Part shown: piece by piece, positions 56,900 through 64,000 of the stretch
Layout of the letters: the number at the start of each line of letters is the position of its first letter
Position numbering within the stretch: position 1 is the stretch's first letter
DNA from: Desulfosediminicola flagellatus
GTDB lineage: Bacteria; Desulfobacterota; Desulfobulbia; Desulfobulbales; Desulfocapsaceae
Reading direction: 5' to 3'
Length of the DNA stretch: 64,000 bases
Assembly (NCBI RefSeq): GCF_005116655.2
Contig: NZ_CP050698.1
Span: 186,001 to 250,000, forward strand
The notes under the pieces: model-generated
What the model was told of the DNA's origin: nothing
Database searches by the model: none
The model's input: the letters and a program-made list of their open reading frames with translations, nothing else
Position numbers and translations under genes: made by a program

Positions 56900-57904
56900 C
56901 TATTGTTTCGGCCCGATAGGGTCGAGACAGACATTCTCGTCTTTATTTTTCATGACCTTCAATTTATTTATCGCCACCCATTTTAAGGGTACGAAAATCC
57001 TTTTCTTCATGGCAGGAGCTGCAGAACCGATCATCCAGCAGTGCTTGTTGCAGCTTTTTACCATTTGCCGGACTTTTTCAGCCTGGACACTCTTCCAGAT
57101 GGTATCAAAATCCTGTTCATGCAGATTACCCATAATCATCGGATAGTCAGAACCGTTGCAGGGTAAAACATTACCTCCAGGGTCCACAAAGAACATATCT
57201 GTCCCTACCTCGCAGGGAAGGGCCCGATTTTGCCCTCGTGCTTTTCTCGCCAAACCCATATTGAAATATGCCCGGAACCAGTTTTTTGGTTTATTGGTTT
57301 TCAGCAGTTCTGAAGCGATATTCTCGAAAGATTTCGCAACATTATTCTGATCTTTATACTGGTTGTCGATTGTATGGAAATAAAACGAATTATGAGTGGT
57401 TGCTGTGGCGAACTCCATCCCCATCGCATTAGCTAATCGGTATAATTCGATCATGTCATCGACATTGCGATCCGAAACCGTCATTCCAAAACCGATATCC
57501 TTGATTCCCATTCCGTGTAATGTTGTCAGGGTACGTAATCCATTATCAAAGCCATTCTTAATTCCCCGAAGTTCGTCATTGGCTGCTGATAGTCCTTCGA
57601 TAGATACACGAATACCTATTTTGTTTCCAAACTTTTCAAATAGGGAGGTTATACGTTCTGTGAAGTATCCATTAGAACTGATAACCAACCGTTTGGTCTT
57701 AGTGAGAGCTTTGTTGACAATCTTCTCTATGTCTTCGCGTAAAAATGGTTCTCCGCCGGTAATATTTATAAAGTCCAGATCTGTTGGAAGTTTGTCCACC
57801 AGTTCGGGTGAATATTCTTCATTTTTCTTGCTCGGATATTTCCAAGTATTGCACATGTAACACTTAGCGTTACATCGGTAGGTGATGATAAGGCAAGCCT
57901 CCAT
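56900..57904 (-). CDS. Radical SAM/SPASM protein
   Basis: The 334-residue protein has the SAM cluster motif C-x3-C-x2-C in ITYRCNAKCYMCNTW (residues about 7-21), the GGEPFL motif (FINITGGEPFLREDIE) and VSIEGLSAANDELRG. A C-terminal SPASM-like region with further cysteines follows (PCEVGTDMFF, GNVLPCNGSDYPM, CNKHCW). SPASM enzymes modify peptides, proteins or small molecules through extra Fe-S clusters. No precursor-peptide gene is visible next to it; its place between sugar genes suggests a sugar or nucleotide-sugar reaction, which is inference. Start ATG 57904 opens MEACLIITYRCN. Confidence 0.85.
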   Translation of the reverse strand: MEACLIITYRCNAKCYMCNTWKYPSKKNEEYSPELVDKLPTDLDFINITGGEPFLREDIEKIVNKALTKTKRLVISSNGYFTERITSLFEKFGNKIGIRVSIEGLSAANDELRGIKNGFDNGLRTLTTLHGMGIKDIGFGMTVSDRNVDDMIELYRLANAMGMEFATATTHNSFYFHTIDNQYKDQNNVAKSFENIASELLKTNKPKNWFRAYFNMGLARKARGQNRALPCEVGTDMFFVDPGGNVLPCNGSDYPMIMGNLHEQDFDTIWKSVQAEKVRQMVKSCNKHCWMIGSAAPAMKKRIFVPLKWVAINKLKVMKNKDENVCLDPIGPKQ

Positions 57905-58483
57905 AATAACGTTCCTTTTTACAACATATTCGTCAGATGTTACTAAATTGTTCTGATGTAGACGGAATAATTATTTAAATAATGAAAATAACTTGAGGTT
58001 TCAAATTACCACCCTAACGGTTGTTTGTTTTTTGTATTGTGACTGAAGGTTTAAAGTTCGCATACTGCTACTTAGAGATGCTTCAAGAGTGTGTTGGGGT
58101 CTATTATTCTTGAGATATTTCAATTTGTCAAGCGACATTCTCAACTTTTCATCATTAAAGCCTGTTGCAATAAAAAAGGTTGCAAGGAATTTATATTTTT
58201 TTTAACGGAGGGAAAATGACATTTAAAATAGATTTGTTTAACCATCATTAAATGTAAAGCAAACGGTCTCGTAGAAATATTGATTTTCTTGAGTTGGCAA
58301 AACAAAAACTTTAAAAAAATGAAACAATATAATTGTTCTTAAGGCGAGATTGTTGAGGAAACTATCCAAGGCGTTCGATGGTTAAACTGTGGGGGAGTTT
58401 GTATAGCTTTCGGATGCATCTAGAAAACTATGCATCTTATCACAACAACTTAATTCGTAGTTTCAAATAGATGACGTATTTAG
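57905..58483. other. Gap between the sugar transferase and the radical SAM gene
   Basis: About 580 AT-rich bases. On the - strand an open stretch at 58001-58201 (67 codons, no ATG near its front) reads GFNDEKLRMSLDKLKYLKNN and RPQHTLEASLSSSMRTLNLQ; it looks protein-like and may be a gene scrap, but I do not recognise it. The rest shows no gene or clear terminator. Confidence 0.4.
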
Positions 58484-59920
58484 CTATCTTCCTTCAGCAA
58501 GGAAAACAACCTTGCAGGTTTTTAATAATATTCTGAAATCGTTCCAGAAGTTCCAATTGTCAATATACGCAAGGTCCAGGCGCATCCATTCTTCAAATGA
58601 TGTTTCATTTCGTTTGGATTGAGTTTGCCAGGTGCAGGTGATGCCTGGCTTCATGGAGAGGCGGCGACAATGCCAGGTGTCATACTCATTAACTTCAGAT
58701 GGTATCGGCGGGCGCGGGCCTACTATACTCATTTCCCCACGAAGAACATTGAAAAGTTGGGGGAGTTCGTCTAGCCCGGTCTTGCGAAGAAATTTTCCAA
58801 TATGGGGGATGATTCTTGGGTCATTATTAATCTTGAAGACCGGCCCATCCGCTTCGTTCAAATCTCTTAACTGATCGAGTTTATTTTCTGCACCTTCCTC
58901 CATGGTACGAAATTTATAAACATGGAAGCGTCTTCCATTGAGGCCACAGCGCTCCTGAGTGAACAAAACTGGACCTGGATCTAAAATTTTGATCATTGCA
59001 GCGATTATCAGCATCAAGGGACCTAATAAAATTAGGCCAATTGAGGCACTGCAATAATCAAAAACATGTTTGAAAAACAGTTTTAATTTGTTGGGTGGAG
59101 TTGTATGCAGGGCCATGGTGGGAATTCCAACGAATTCCTCAAAATGGATGCTGGCCACAGCAGGACGATACATAAGATGATGCAGTTGCCAGTCAGGGAT
59201 AATGCGAACAGAAACACCCATTTCCTCAGCAAGCGAAATATATCTTTCGCCGTTAAGGATTTTGGAAAGAGGCATAGCAAAGATAATTTCATCGATAATC
59301 GTCATTCTTAGGAAAGTCTCAAGGTTTTTAATGTGATCCAATACCTTGACACCTTGCGCAACCTCTGTGCCAATGAGGCCATCCTCTATTTCAATACATC
59401 CATGGATAGTCAGGCCTTGTTCATTGTCTGCCAATATCTTGCCGATGACCTCCTTGGCCCTTTCTTTTGCACCTACGACGATGACATAACGGGTATGATT
59501 AGGTCTGCCAATACTTCTGAATCTTGCGGTGTAAATAATGACCTTACTCAAGGACAATAAGAAGACATTAATACATATAAAAAGGCAAAGCTCCAGTCGG
59601 CTTAAGTCATTAATTCTAAGGAAATAAAGGGCAACGATAAGCATGATTAATGCTGCCAGAATAGCCTTAATAGTCTTCCTGATAGAGACTCCGAGGGAAT
59701 GACTTAAATCATATACACCCCAGAAACTAAAGGATAGATACCAGCACACTACCACAAGGAGAGTTATGAAGAAATAATTATAGTCTTTGGCATGATCAGA
59801 GCAAATGGCAAGGGTACATGATGCCATGAGGGAATGGGCTGCCAAGAAAGACAGGGTAGACAAACAAATATCAATTTGTTTATGCACTCTATCAAAAAAT
59901 GATGTTTTCCACTTTGTCAT
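58484..59920 (-). CDS. Polyprenyl-phosphate sugar-1-phosphate transferase (initiating EPS enzyme)
   Basis: The 478-residue protein has four N-terminal transmembrane segments (about 17-130), a CoA_binding_3-like cytoplasmic domain (YVIVVGAKERAKEVIGKILA) and a fifth segment (IGLILLGPLMLIIAAMIK). The C-terminal bacterial sugar transferase domain carries FTQERCGLNGRRFHVYKFRT, RKTGLDELPQLFNVLRGEMS, VGPRPPIP and KPGITCTWQ. This WcaJ/WbaP-type enzyme loads the first sugar phosphate onto undecaprenyl phosphate. AGGAG lies 12 bases before the ATG. The upstream 1.4 kb holds a MITE-like structure and a dead transposase, so this gene may have its own promoter apart from the Wzz kinase. Confidence 0.92.
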   Translation of the reverse strand: MTKWKTSFFDRVHKQIDICLSTLSFLAAHSLMASCTLAICSDHAKDYNYFFITLLVVVCWYLSFSFWGVYDLSHSLGVSIRKTIKAILAALIMLIVALYFLRINDLSRLELCLFICINVFLLSLSKVIIYTARFRSIGRPNHTRYVIVVGAKERAKEVIGKILADNEQGLTIHGCIEIEDGLIGTEVAQGVKVLDHIKNLETFLRMTIIDEIIFAMPLSKILNGERYISLAEEMGVSVRIIPDWQLHHLMYRPAVASIHFEEFVGIPTMALHTTPPNKLKLFFKHVFDYCSASIGLILLGPLMLIIAAMIKILDPGPVLFTQERCGLNGRRFHVYKFRTMEEGAENKLDQLRDLNEADGPVFKINNDPRIIPHIGKFLRKTGLDELPQLFNVLRGEMSIVGPRPPIPSEVNEYDTWHCRRLSMKPGITCTWQTQSKRNETSFEEWMRLDLAYIDNWNFWNDFRILLKTCKVVFLAEGR

Positions 59921-59989
59921 AATGATTGTTATCTCCTAACTCAATTTTTCGAGTTGATTTAACATTCTGAATTGACAATCATATATTTT

Positions 59990-60168
59990 TCTGATTACCA
60001 CTAAAGCTCAGCTTGGCCCAAATCCTGCTTGGGCTGACGAGCTGATCGATCTGGCCTCAATTTGCAATACAACCTGAAGCCGTCAGGATTTTGGTTGTAT
60101 TGGGAGCCAAAAAACAGCTCGTCTAAAAGGTGTTTATGCCAGCGTGTTGAGGATTAGTGGTAATCAGA
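59990..60168. repeat. MITE-like element with nested inverted repeats
   Basis: Perfect 15-bp terminal inverted repeats TCTGATTACCACTAA (59990-60004) and TTAGTGGTAATCAGA (60154-60168) enclose about 150 bases. Inside are GACGAGCTG / CAGCTCGTC (60036-60044, 60115-60123), a CCCAA/TTGGG hairpin (near 60018), and CAATACAACC / GGTTGTATTG (60065-60074, 60093-60102). No coding frame is present. It could be a non-autonomous mobile element or a structured leader for the sugar transferase. Confidence 0.6.
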
Positions 60169-60199
60169 TATACTTTTTCAAATGTTTTAATTGTTTAAA

Positions 60200-61040
60200 T
60201 GAACTCAACTGCCGTAGTCATGATTGCATCAATTCTCGCAATTTCAATAGCTTCAGCGTACTCAACAGATGAGCGGGCCTTGATGAGTGCAAGCGCCAAT
60301 AATCTCTGCTGTGCATCCATCAAAGGAACCGAGTGGTCTTATTGTTGGTCAGGCAGGGAGTGGTTTTCACTCATAGTTCTCTGATCATCATTGCGCCTTT
60401 TATCAACCGCCAGGAATACATATGGTGTACCATGACGATAGTAGTATGACCAATCAATCTCATTTGTGGCGATGGTGAAGCAAAAACAATCTTTATTTGC
60501 TGTTGCTGCCTGGTCTCTACTGCCACACTGGCCAGAATACGTGCCTTGGCGGACATTTTCTGATTCGGGTATACACTCTTCTTAAAGTTATCCATTGAAC
60601 CTATGCCAGTAAGATACCTTAGGCATATTTTATCAAGACCTTTCCTTGATTTCCCTGCAACCTTTTTTCTTGCCTTTACAGACGAGCAGAGAGCTAAATT
60701 CAGAGGCAGAATATTTGCTCCATCAGGCCGCTATGATCAAAATCTTAAAAATCTTTAGAGTTGTGCAGATGTTGTGATCAAAGATCCAGACCAAAAGTTC
60801 GACAACCTTCGAACGACCTTGATCGTACGTTCTGTCATCAAATATCAGTACCTTCTACCTCGTTTTACTGGTGTGAGCAGAGAAAAGAAGTTGTAAACCT
60901 GAACAGCCACTGACAATATGAAACGAAGCAGATTGTGGTAATGATTTTTTCATAATATCATAAGCTGCTTTCTTCTTGAACGGAAATCCGATCTTGTTGA
61001 GAATATCTCGGTAAAAAGTGTTCCCCTTAAAGGGAAGCAA
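60200..61040 (-). pseudogene. IS4-like transposase, decayed
   Basis: Fragments on the - strand in several frames fit an IS4-type DDE transposase in order: FKGNTFYRDILNKIGFPFKK, then NILPLNLALCSSVKARKKV with KGLDKICLRYLTG (compare DGNSFLPLDFALLSS and NIDKRSxGYKRR in the family), SAKARILASVAVETRQQQ, and GHTTIVMVHHMYSWRL (compare AHTTIVF-RYIMLA). Stops and shifts occur throughout. The family call is from memory of motifs and is moderate. Confidence 0.5.
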
Positions 61041-61385
61041 AGAGATATGACACTCTTAGGTGAACGAAGAGTGTCTACGATGCAGCTAATTTTGTTTTTG
61101 TTGCTCCTGATGTTGTTTAGTTATATCCATTATCGCGCTTATTTCTTGGTAATATAGATTTTTTGAGAAAAAAACAATATTACCAAGAAGTGAAGCATGT
61201 TTCGGCGATTGTTGTATTATTGCAATCATTTGAATGTGATTTTGGTAACTTTGTTCGCAACTCGCAAAGTTGAATACAAAGAATAAAATAGATTCTTACG
61301 TATTCCTTTGTAAATGCATAAATCTGTACCAAATTCATACAAGTCTAACGCCCAAAAGGTGGTTTTTTTTGCATATGCACAAATT
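61041..61385. other. Gap between the Wzz kinase gene and the dead transposase
   Basis: About 345 AT-rich bases. It holds a 9-bp inverted repeat GACACTCTT / AAGAGTGTC (61049-61075), which may be an IS end or a terminator for the kinase gene. No gene is seen. Confidence 0.4.
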
Positions 61386-63533
61386 TTAATAACCGTAATA
61401 ATGTTGGTATTCCGATTTATTCATATCAATTGCATTTATCACAATCCCAAGGACTGGAGTTTGAATATCCTTATATAATTTCAAGCCTCTTTGTAAGCTA
61501 TCATAGCTAGTTTTACCGGCCCTGGAGACAACAATAGTTTCATCTACAACCTTACTTAACAATAGGCTATCTGGGATTCCTAATATTGGCGCAGAGTCAA
61601 TAATGATAAAATCGAATTCTTTTTCAAGTGACAAAATCATGTCCTGCAATCGATTGGAGCTGAAAAGCTCTGATGGGTTGAGCGGATTTGGCCCGGATGG
61701 CATGACATACAAAGAGGAATCATCAATCTTGTGAATTAACCCTTCGTTTTCGCTACCCGCAAGATAGGAACTTAAACCTTTTGAATTTGGCAAATCATAG
61801 ATTGTATGGAGTGACGGTCTCCGCAAATCCGCATCAATAAGTAGCACTTTGTTTGCTATCATGGAAATCGTTTTCGCCAGGTTCAATGCCGTTGTTGTTT
61901 TTCCTTCATCTGGCATCATGCTTGAAATTAAAATCTTCTTCGGTGGTTTATCCGGTGAAGATAGCATTATAGAAGTTCTCAATGATCTAAAACTTTCTGC
62001 AAAAGCAGACTTAGAATTACTACCGGTAGCAATTTCAATATAGCCTCCATTTTTTAAAGGCTCTACGACACCTAGCACACCTACTCCTGTCCTGCCCTCA
62101 ACCTCGCCCGGACCCTTTACTGTATTGTCAACATATTCTAGAAAGAGGGCAACGCCTACCCCGCCAAATAGACCCAAGATAACGCCAAGGAGCATGTTCC
62201 TCTTCTTGTGTGGTGACACAGGAAATTCTGGCATTCCTGCCTGCTCGGTAACCCACACATTCACCTGCTGAGTATATTCAGTGACACCCTGTTCTTTAAT
62301 GTGTAAGCTCAAAGCATCGTAGAGAGAACTGTTCATGTCTACTTCTCGTTTGAGAATACCGTATTGGATAAATTTTTCATTCAGGTCAAGAATCTCATTC
62401 TTGGTTTGATCGAGTAATTTTCTGATATTCAACTCATTATTCCGTGCCAGCTCATATTCATTGTTAATACTCTGAATACTTTTTCTTATTTCCAGCTCCT
62501 TTTTTTGCTCCAAAATCTTTAAATCAGCCCGTGCCTTGATCATGACGGGATGCTTTTCACCGTACTCATGGGAGAGTTCAGTTATGTTTTGCTCTGACTT
62601 CAAGATCTGATTTCGTAGCGACTGCAACAGCTTATTTTCTGAGAGACCAGGAATAGTATCAGTATTTTCATTGGTATCTCTCATTCCTGCAATCTGGCTA
62701 CGTAAGGTTTCCAGTTCAATCCTTTTGGTCTCTGCAGCTGTCATCCTAACATTAAGGTCAGCAAGTTTCTGGGGGAAAATCGCTACATGGTTCTCTACTG
62801 TGATTATGTCATGCTTCTTGATGAAAGCCTGAAGGGCTTTTTCGGATTCGAATAGTCTGGTCCTTTCAGTGTCTGCTTTTTTGGTCATCCACTCGATGGC
62901 ATAGCCGGAAGAGTTGAGCTTAATAGCCATGATCTCTTCCATGTATGCTTGGGCAATGGTATTAGCGATGAGCCTTGCAAACTCTGGATTTTCAGACCTA
63001 TAACGTATATTCAACAGTCCGCTTTCCGCAACCTGCGAAACAACGATATTCTCTTTTATGATGGTAGCAAAAATGTCTGTCTTTGATTTTTTCCAGCTCT
63101 CACCTTTAGAATCAGTTGCCTCATCAGCAGAAACAGATGACGGCGATAGATCGGCAATAAATGATTTTATAGAAGCAACCGTAGCCCTCACAATAGAAGG
63201 TTTATTGCTCTCTGCAGGGAAATACGTTTCATAGTTGGTATCCAGCGCCAGAATTTCAACTACCTTTTTGATGACATTATGACTCCTGATTATCTGGCTC
63301 TGAGTTTCAAAAAAGTGAGGATCATACCGATTTCCAGAAGACTTCCCGGTCAGCAGTGTAGGATCGCTTCTCTCCACCAATATCTGAGTGGATGCCTCAT
63401 AGATAGGGGTGGCAGAAAAAGTGCCGATAACCACAACGATAAAGGTGATAAGAAAAAAGGTCGCTATAATAAATTGTCTTTTTTGTATGACCCTTAGAAA
63501 ATCACGTAAATGTAGTCTCTGTTCTTCTATCAT
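61386..63533 (-). CDS. Polysaccharide co-polymerase / tyrosine autokinase (Wzz + BY-kinase)
   Basis: The 715-residue inner-membrane protein has an N-terminal Wzz domain: a transmembrane segment near 20-38 (FIIATFFLITFIVVVIG) and PIYEASTQILVERSDP. A long coiled-coil periplasmic part (about 200-400) and a second transmembrane segment (MLLGVILGLFGGVGVALFLE) follow. The C-terminal BY-kinase has Walker A SSMMPDEGKTTTALNLA (about 540), Walker A' KVLLIDADLRRPSLH, Walker B FDFIIIDSAPILG and a Tyr-rich tail SEYQHYYGY for autophosphorylation. It controls polymer length and export together with Wza. The stop of the Wza fragment upstream overlaps its ATG, so they are one operon. Confidence 0.93.
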   Translation of the reverse strand: MIEEQRLHLRDFLRVIQKRQFIIATFFLITFIVVVIGTFSATPIYEASTQILVERSDPTLLTGKSSGNRYDPHFFETQSQIIRSHNVIKKVVEILALDTNYETYFPAESNKPSIVRATVASIKSFIADLSPSSVSADEATDSKGESWKKSKTDIFATIIKENIVVSQVAESGLLNIRYRSENPEFARLIANTIAQAYMEEIMAIKLNSSGYAIEWMTKKADTERTRLFESEKALQAFIKKHDIITVENHVAIFPQKLADLNVRMTAAETKRIELETLRSQIAGMRDTNENTDTIPGLSENKLLQSLRNQILKSEQNITELSHEYGEKHPVMIKARADLKILEQKKELEIRKSIQSINNEYELARNNELNIRKLLDQTKNEILDLNEKFIQYGILKREVDMNSSLYDALSLHIKEQGVTEYTQQVNVWVTEQAGMPEFPVSPHKKRNMLLGVILGLFGGVGVALFLEYVDNTVKGPGEVEGRTGVGVLGVVEPLKNGGYIEIATGSNSKSAFAESFRSLRTSIMLSSPDKPPKKILISSMMPDEGKTTTALNLAKTISMIANKVLLIDADLRRPSLHTIYDLPNSKGLSSYLAGSENEGLIHKIDDSSLYVMPSGPNPLNPSELFSSNRLQDMILSLEKEFDFIIIDSAPILGIPDSLLLSKVVDETIVVSRAGKTSYDSLQRGLKLYKDIQTPVLGIVINAIDMNKSEYQHYYGY

Positions 63534-63835
63534 TAGAATATACTCTCCGGAACTAGGATAACGTCTTCTTGCAGTATCGGTGCATTCATTTCAATTTTAT
63601 CAAAAAACTGCTCACGGCCATTTGATTTGCGAATGATTCTTGCAATGTTTTTTGAGGCATGGCCAGAAAAACCTCCGGCTTTTGTAGTCGTTTTTCTAAC
63701 TGTCAAATTTTCTTCAAGCTTATACGCATCCGGTTTGTTGACTTCTCCTGATACATAAAATACCACAGCTTCGGCAGTATGGATATTATCGCTATCCAGC
63801 GTCTCGATATTATGCGAGGTTTAAACTCTTTTCTT
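63533..63835 (-). pseudogene. Wza-type polysaccharide export protein, C-terminal fragment
   Basis: An open stretch of about 100 codons reads NIETLDSDNIHTAEAVVFYV, SGEVNKPDAYKLEENLTVRK, AGGFSGHASKN and MNAPILQEDVILVPESIF. This is an SLBB domain and C-terminal part of a Wza-like outer-membrane export protein. Its front (the poly-export domain) is missing and a stop lies just upstream of the stretch; a GTG at 63766 could start a 77-residue product. Its end closely resembles that of the gene upstream (63913), so it seems to be a tandem partial duplicate. Confidence 0.7.
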
Positions 63836-63912
63836 TCAGCTGATTCATGCCAATAGTCAAGACGTTTGGTTATTCCTATGCATTTGGTCCTTGTTTCCTC
63901 TAAATCATAGTT

Positions 63913-64000
63913 TTATCTCCAGCCTCTATACGGAACGAGGATAATGTCTTCTTGCAGTACAGGTTCATTCATTTCGATTTTCTCCAAAACCAGCTCACGG
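63913..64000 (-). CDS. Wza-type polysaccharide export protein, C-terminal end (partial)
   Basis: Only the final 28 codons lie in the window: RELVLEKIEMNEPVLQEDI, then ILVPYRGWR and a TAA stop at 63913. It matches the end of the neighbouring fragment (KIEMNAPILQEDVILVPESIF) and the usual end of Wza-like SLBB proteins. It is presumably the full-length outer-membrane export channel, feeding the polymer made by the genes downstream. Confidence 0.65.
   Translation of the reverse strand, partial: RELVLEKIEMNEPVLQEDIILVPYRGWR

Overview
The window looks like a chromosomal segment of a deltaproteobacterium (Desulfobacterota, plausibly Desulfobulbaceae-like). This is inferred from gene content: an amt-glnB-glnD-glnA nitrogen cluster with a type I-alpha glutamine synthetase, a cysteine synthase/CysRS-like fusion, a PEP-CTERM protein, a GEMM-I riboswitch, and a large exopolysaccharide locus with ASPIC/UnbV proteins. 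No marker that fixes the genus is present.

Region 1 (1-8070, + strand) is ordinary core genome. It holds the end of an ammonium transporter, PII (glnB), the PII uridylyltransferase (glnD), glutamine synthetase (glnA), a DciA/DUF721 protein, a CysK-CysRS-like fusion and tRNA-Arg(TCT). Clear intrinsic terminators follow glnD, glnA and the tRNA.

Region 2 (8070-26150) is an accessory, IS-riddled segment starting just after the tRNA. It holds decayed IS3 and ISL3 pieces, a lone radical SAM methylthiotransferase-like gene and a PEP-CTERM protein. Then comes a 5.4-kb unit present twice in tandem with no difference seen (12608-18043 and 18716-24151). Each copy carries a c-di-GMP-I (GEMM-I) riboswitch directly in front of a 914-residue secreted Fn3/cadherin-like/lectin-like repeat protein, followed by a secreted parallel beta-helix protein. 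Diverged remnants of the repeat gene precede each copy. A SAM methyltransferase on the - strand closes the region.

Region 3 (26157-46466, - strand) is a tandemly duplicated cassette of [giant FG-GAP/ASPIC/PKD surface protein - wzy polymerase - wzx flippase]. It has decayed reciprocally: the flippase is intact in one copy and the polymerase in the other. The three giant proteins share a roughly 125-residue Cys-bounded module (nine copies) that I do not recognise, interleaved with PKD domains.

Region 4 (46480-48800) is a graveyard of IS5-like and IS66 transposases.

Region 5 (48983-64000, - strand) is an exopolysaccharide locus. It holds four GT4 glycosyltransferases, two intact and one decayed sulfotransferase, a radical SAM/SPASM protein, the initiating polyprenyl-phosphate sugar transferase, a Wzz/BY-kinase, and two Wza-type export protein C-termini. 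Together with Wzx and Wzy this suggests a Wzx/Wzy-type, possibly sulfated, surface polysaccharide, made next to giant adhesin-like proteins, with at least one neighbouring matrix gene set under c-di-GMP control.
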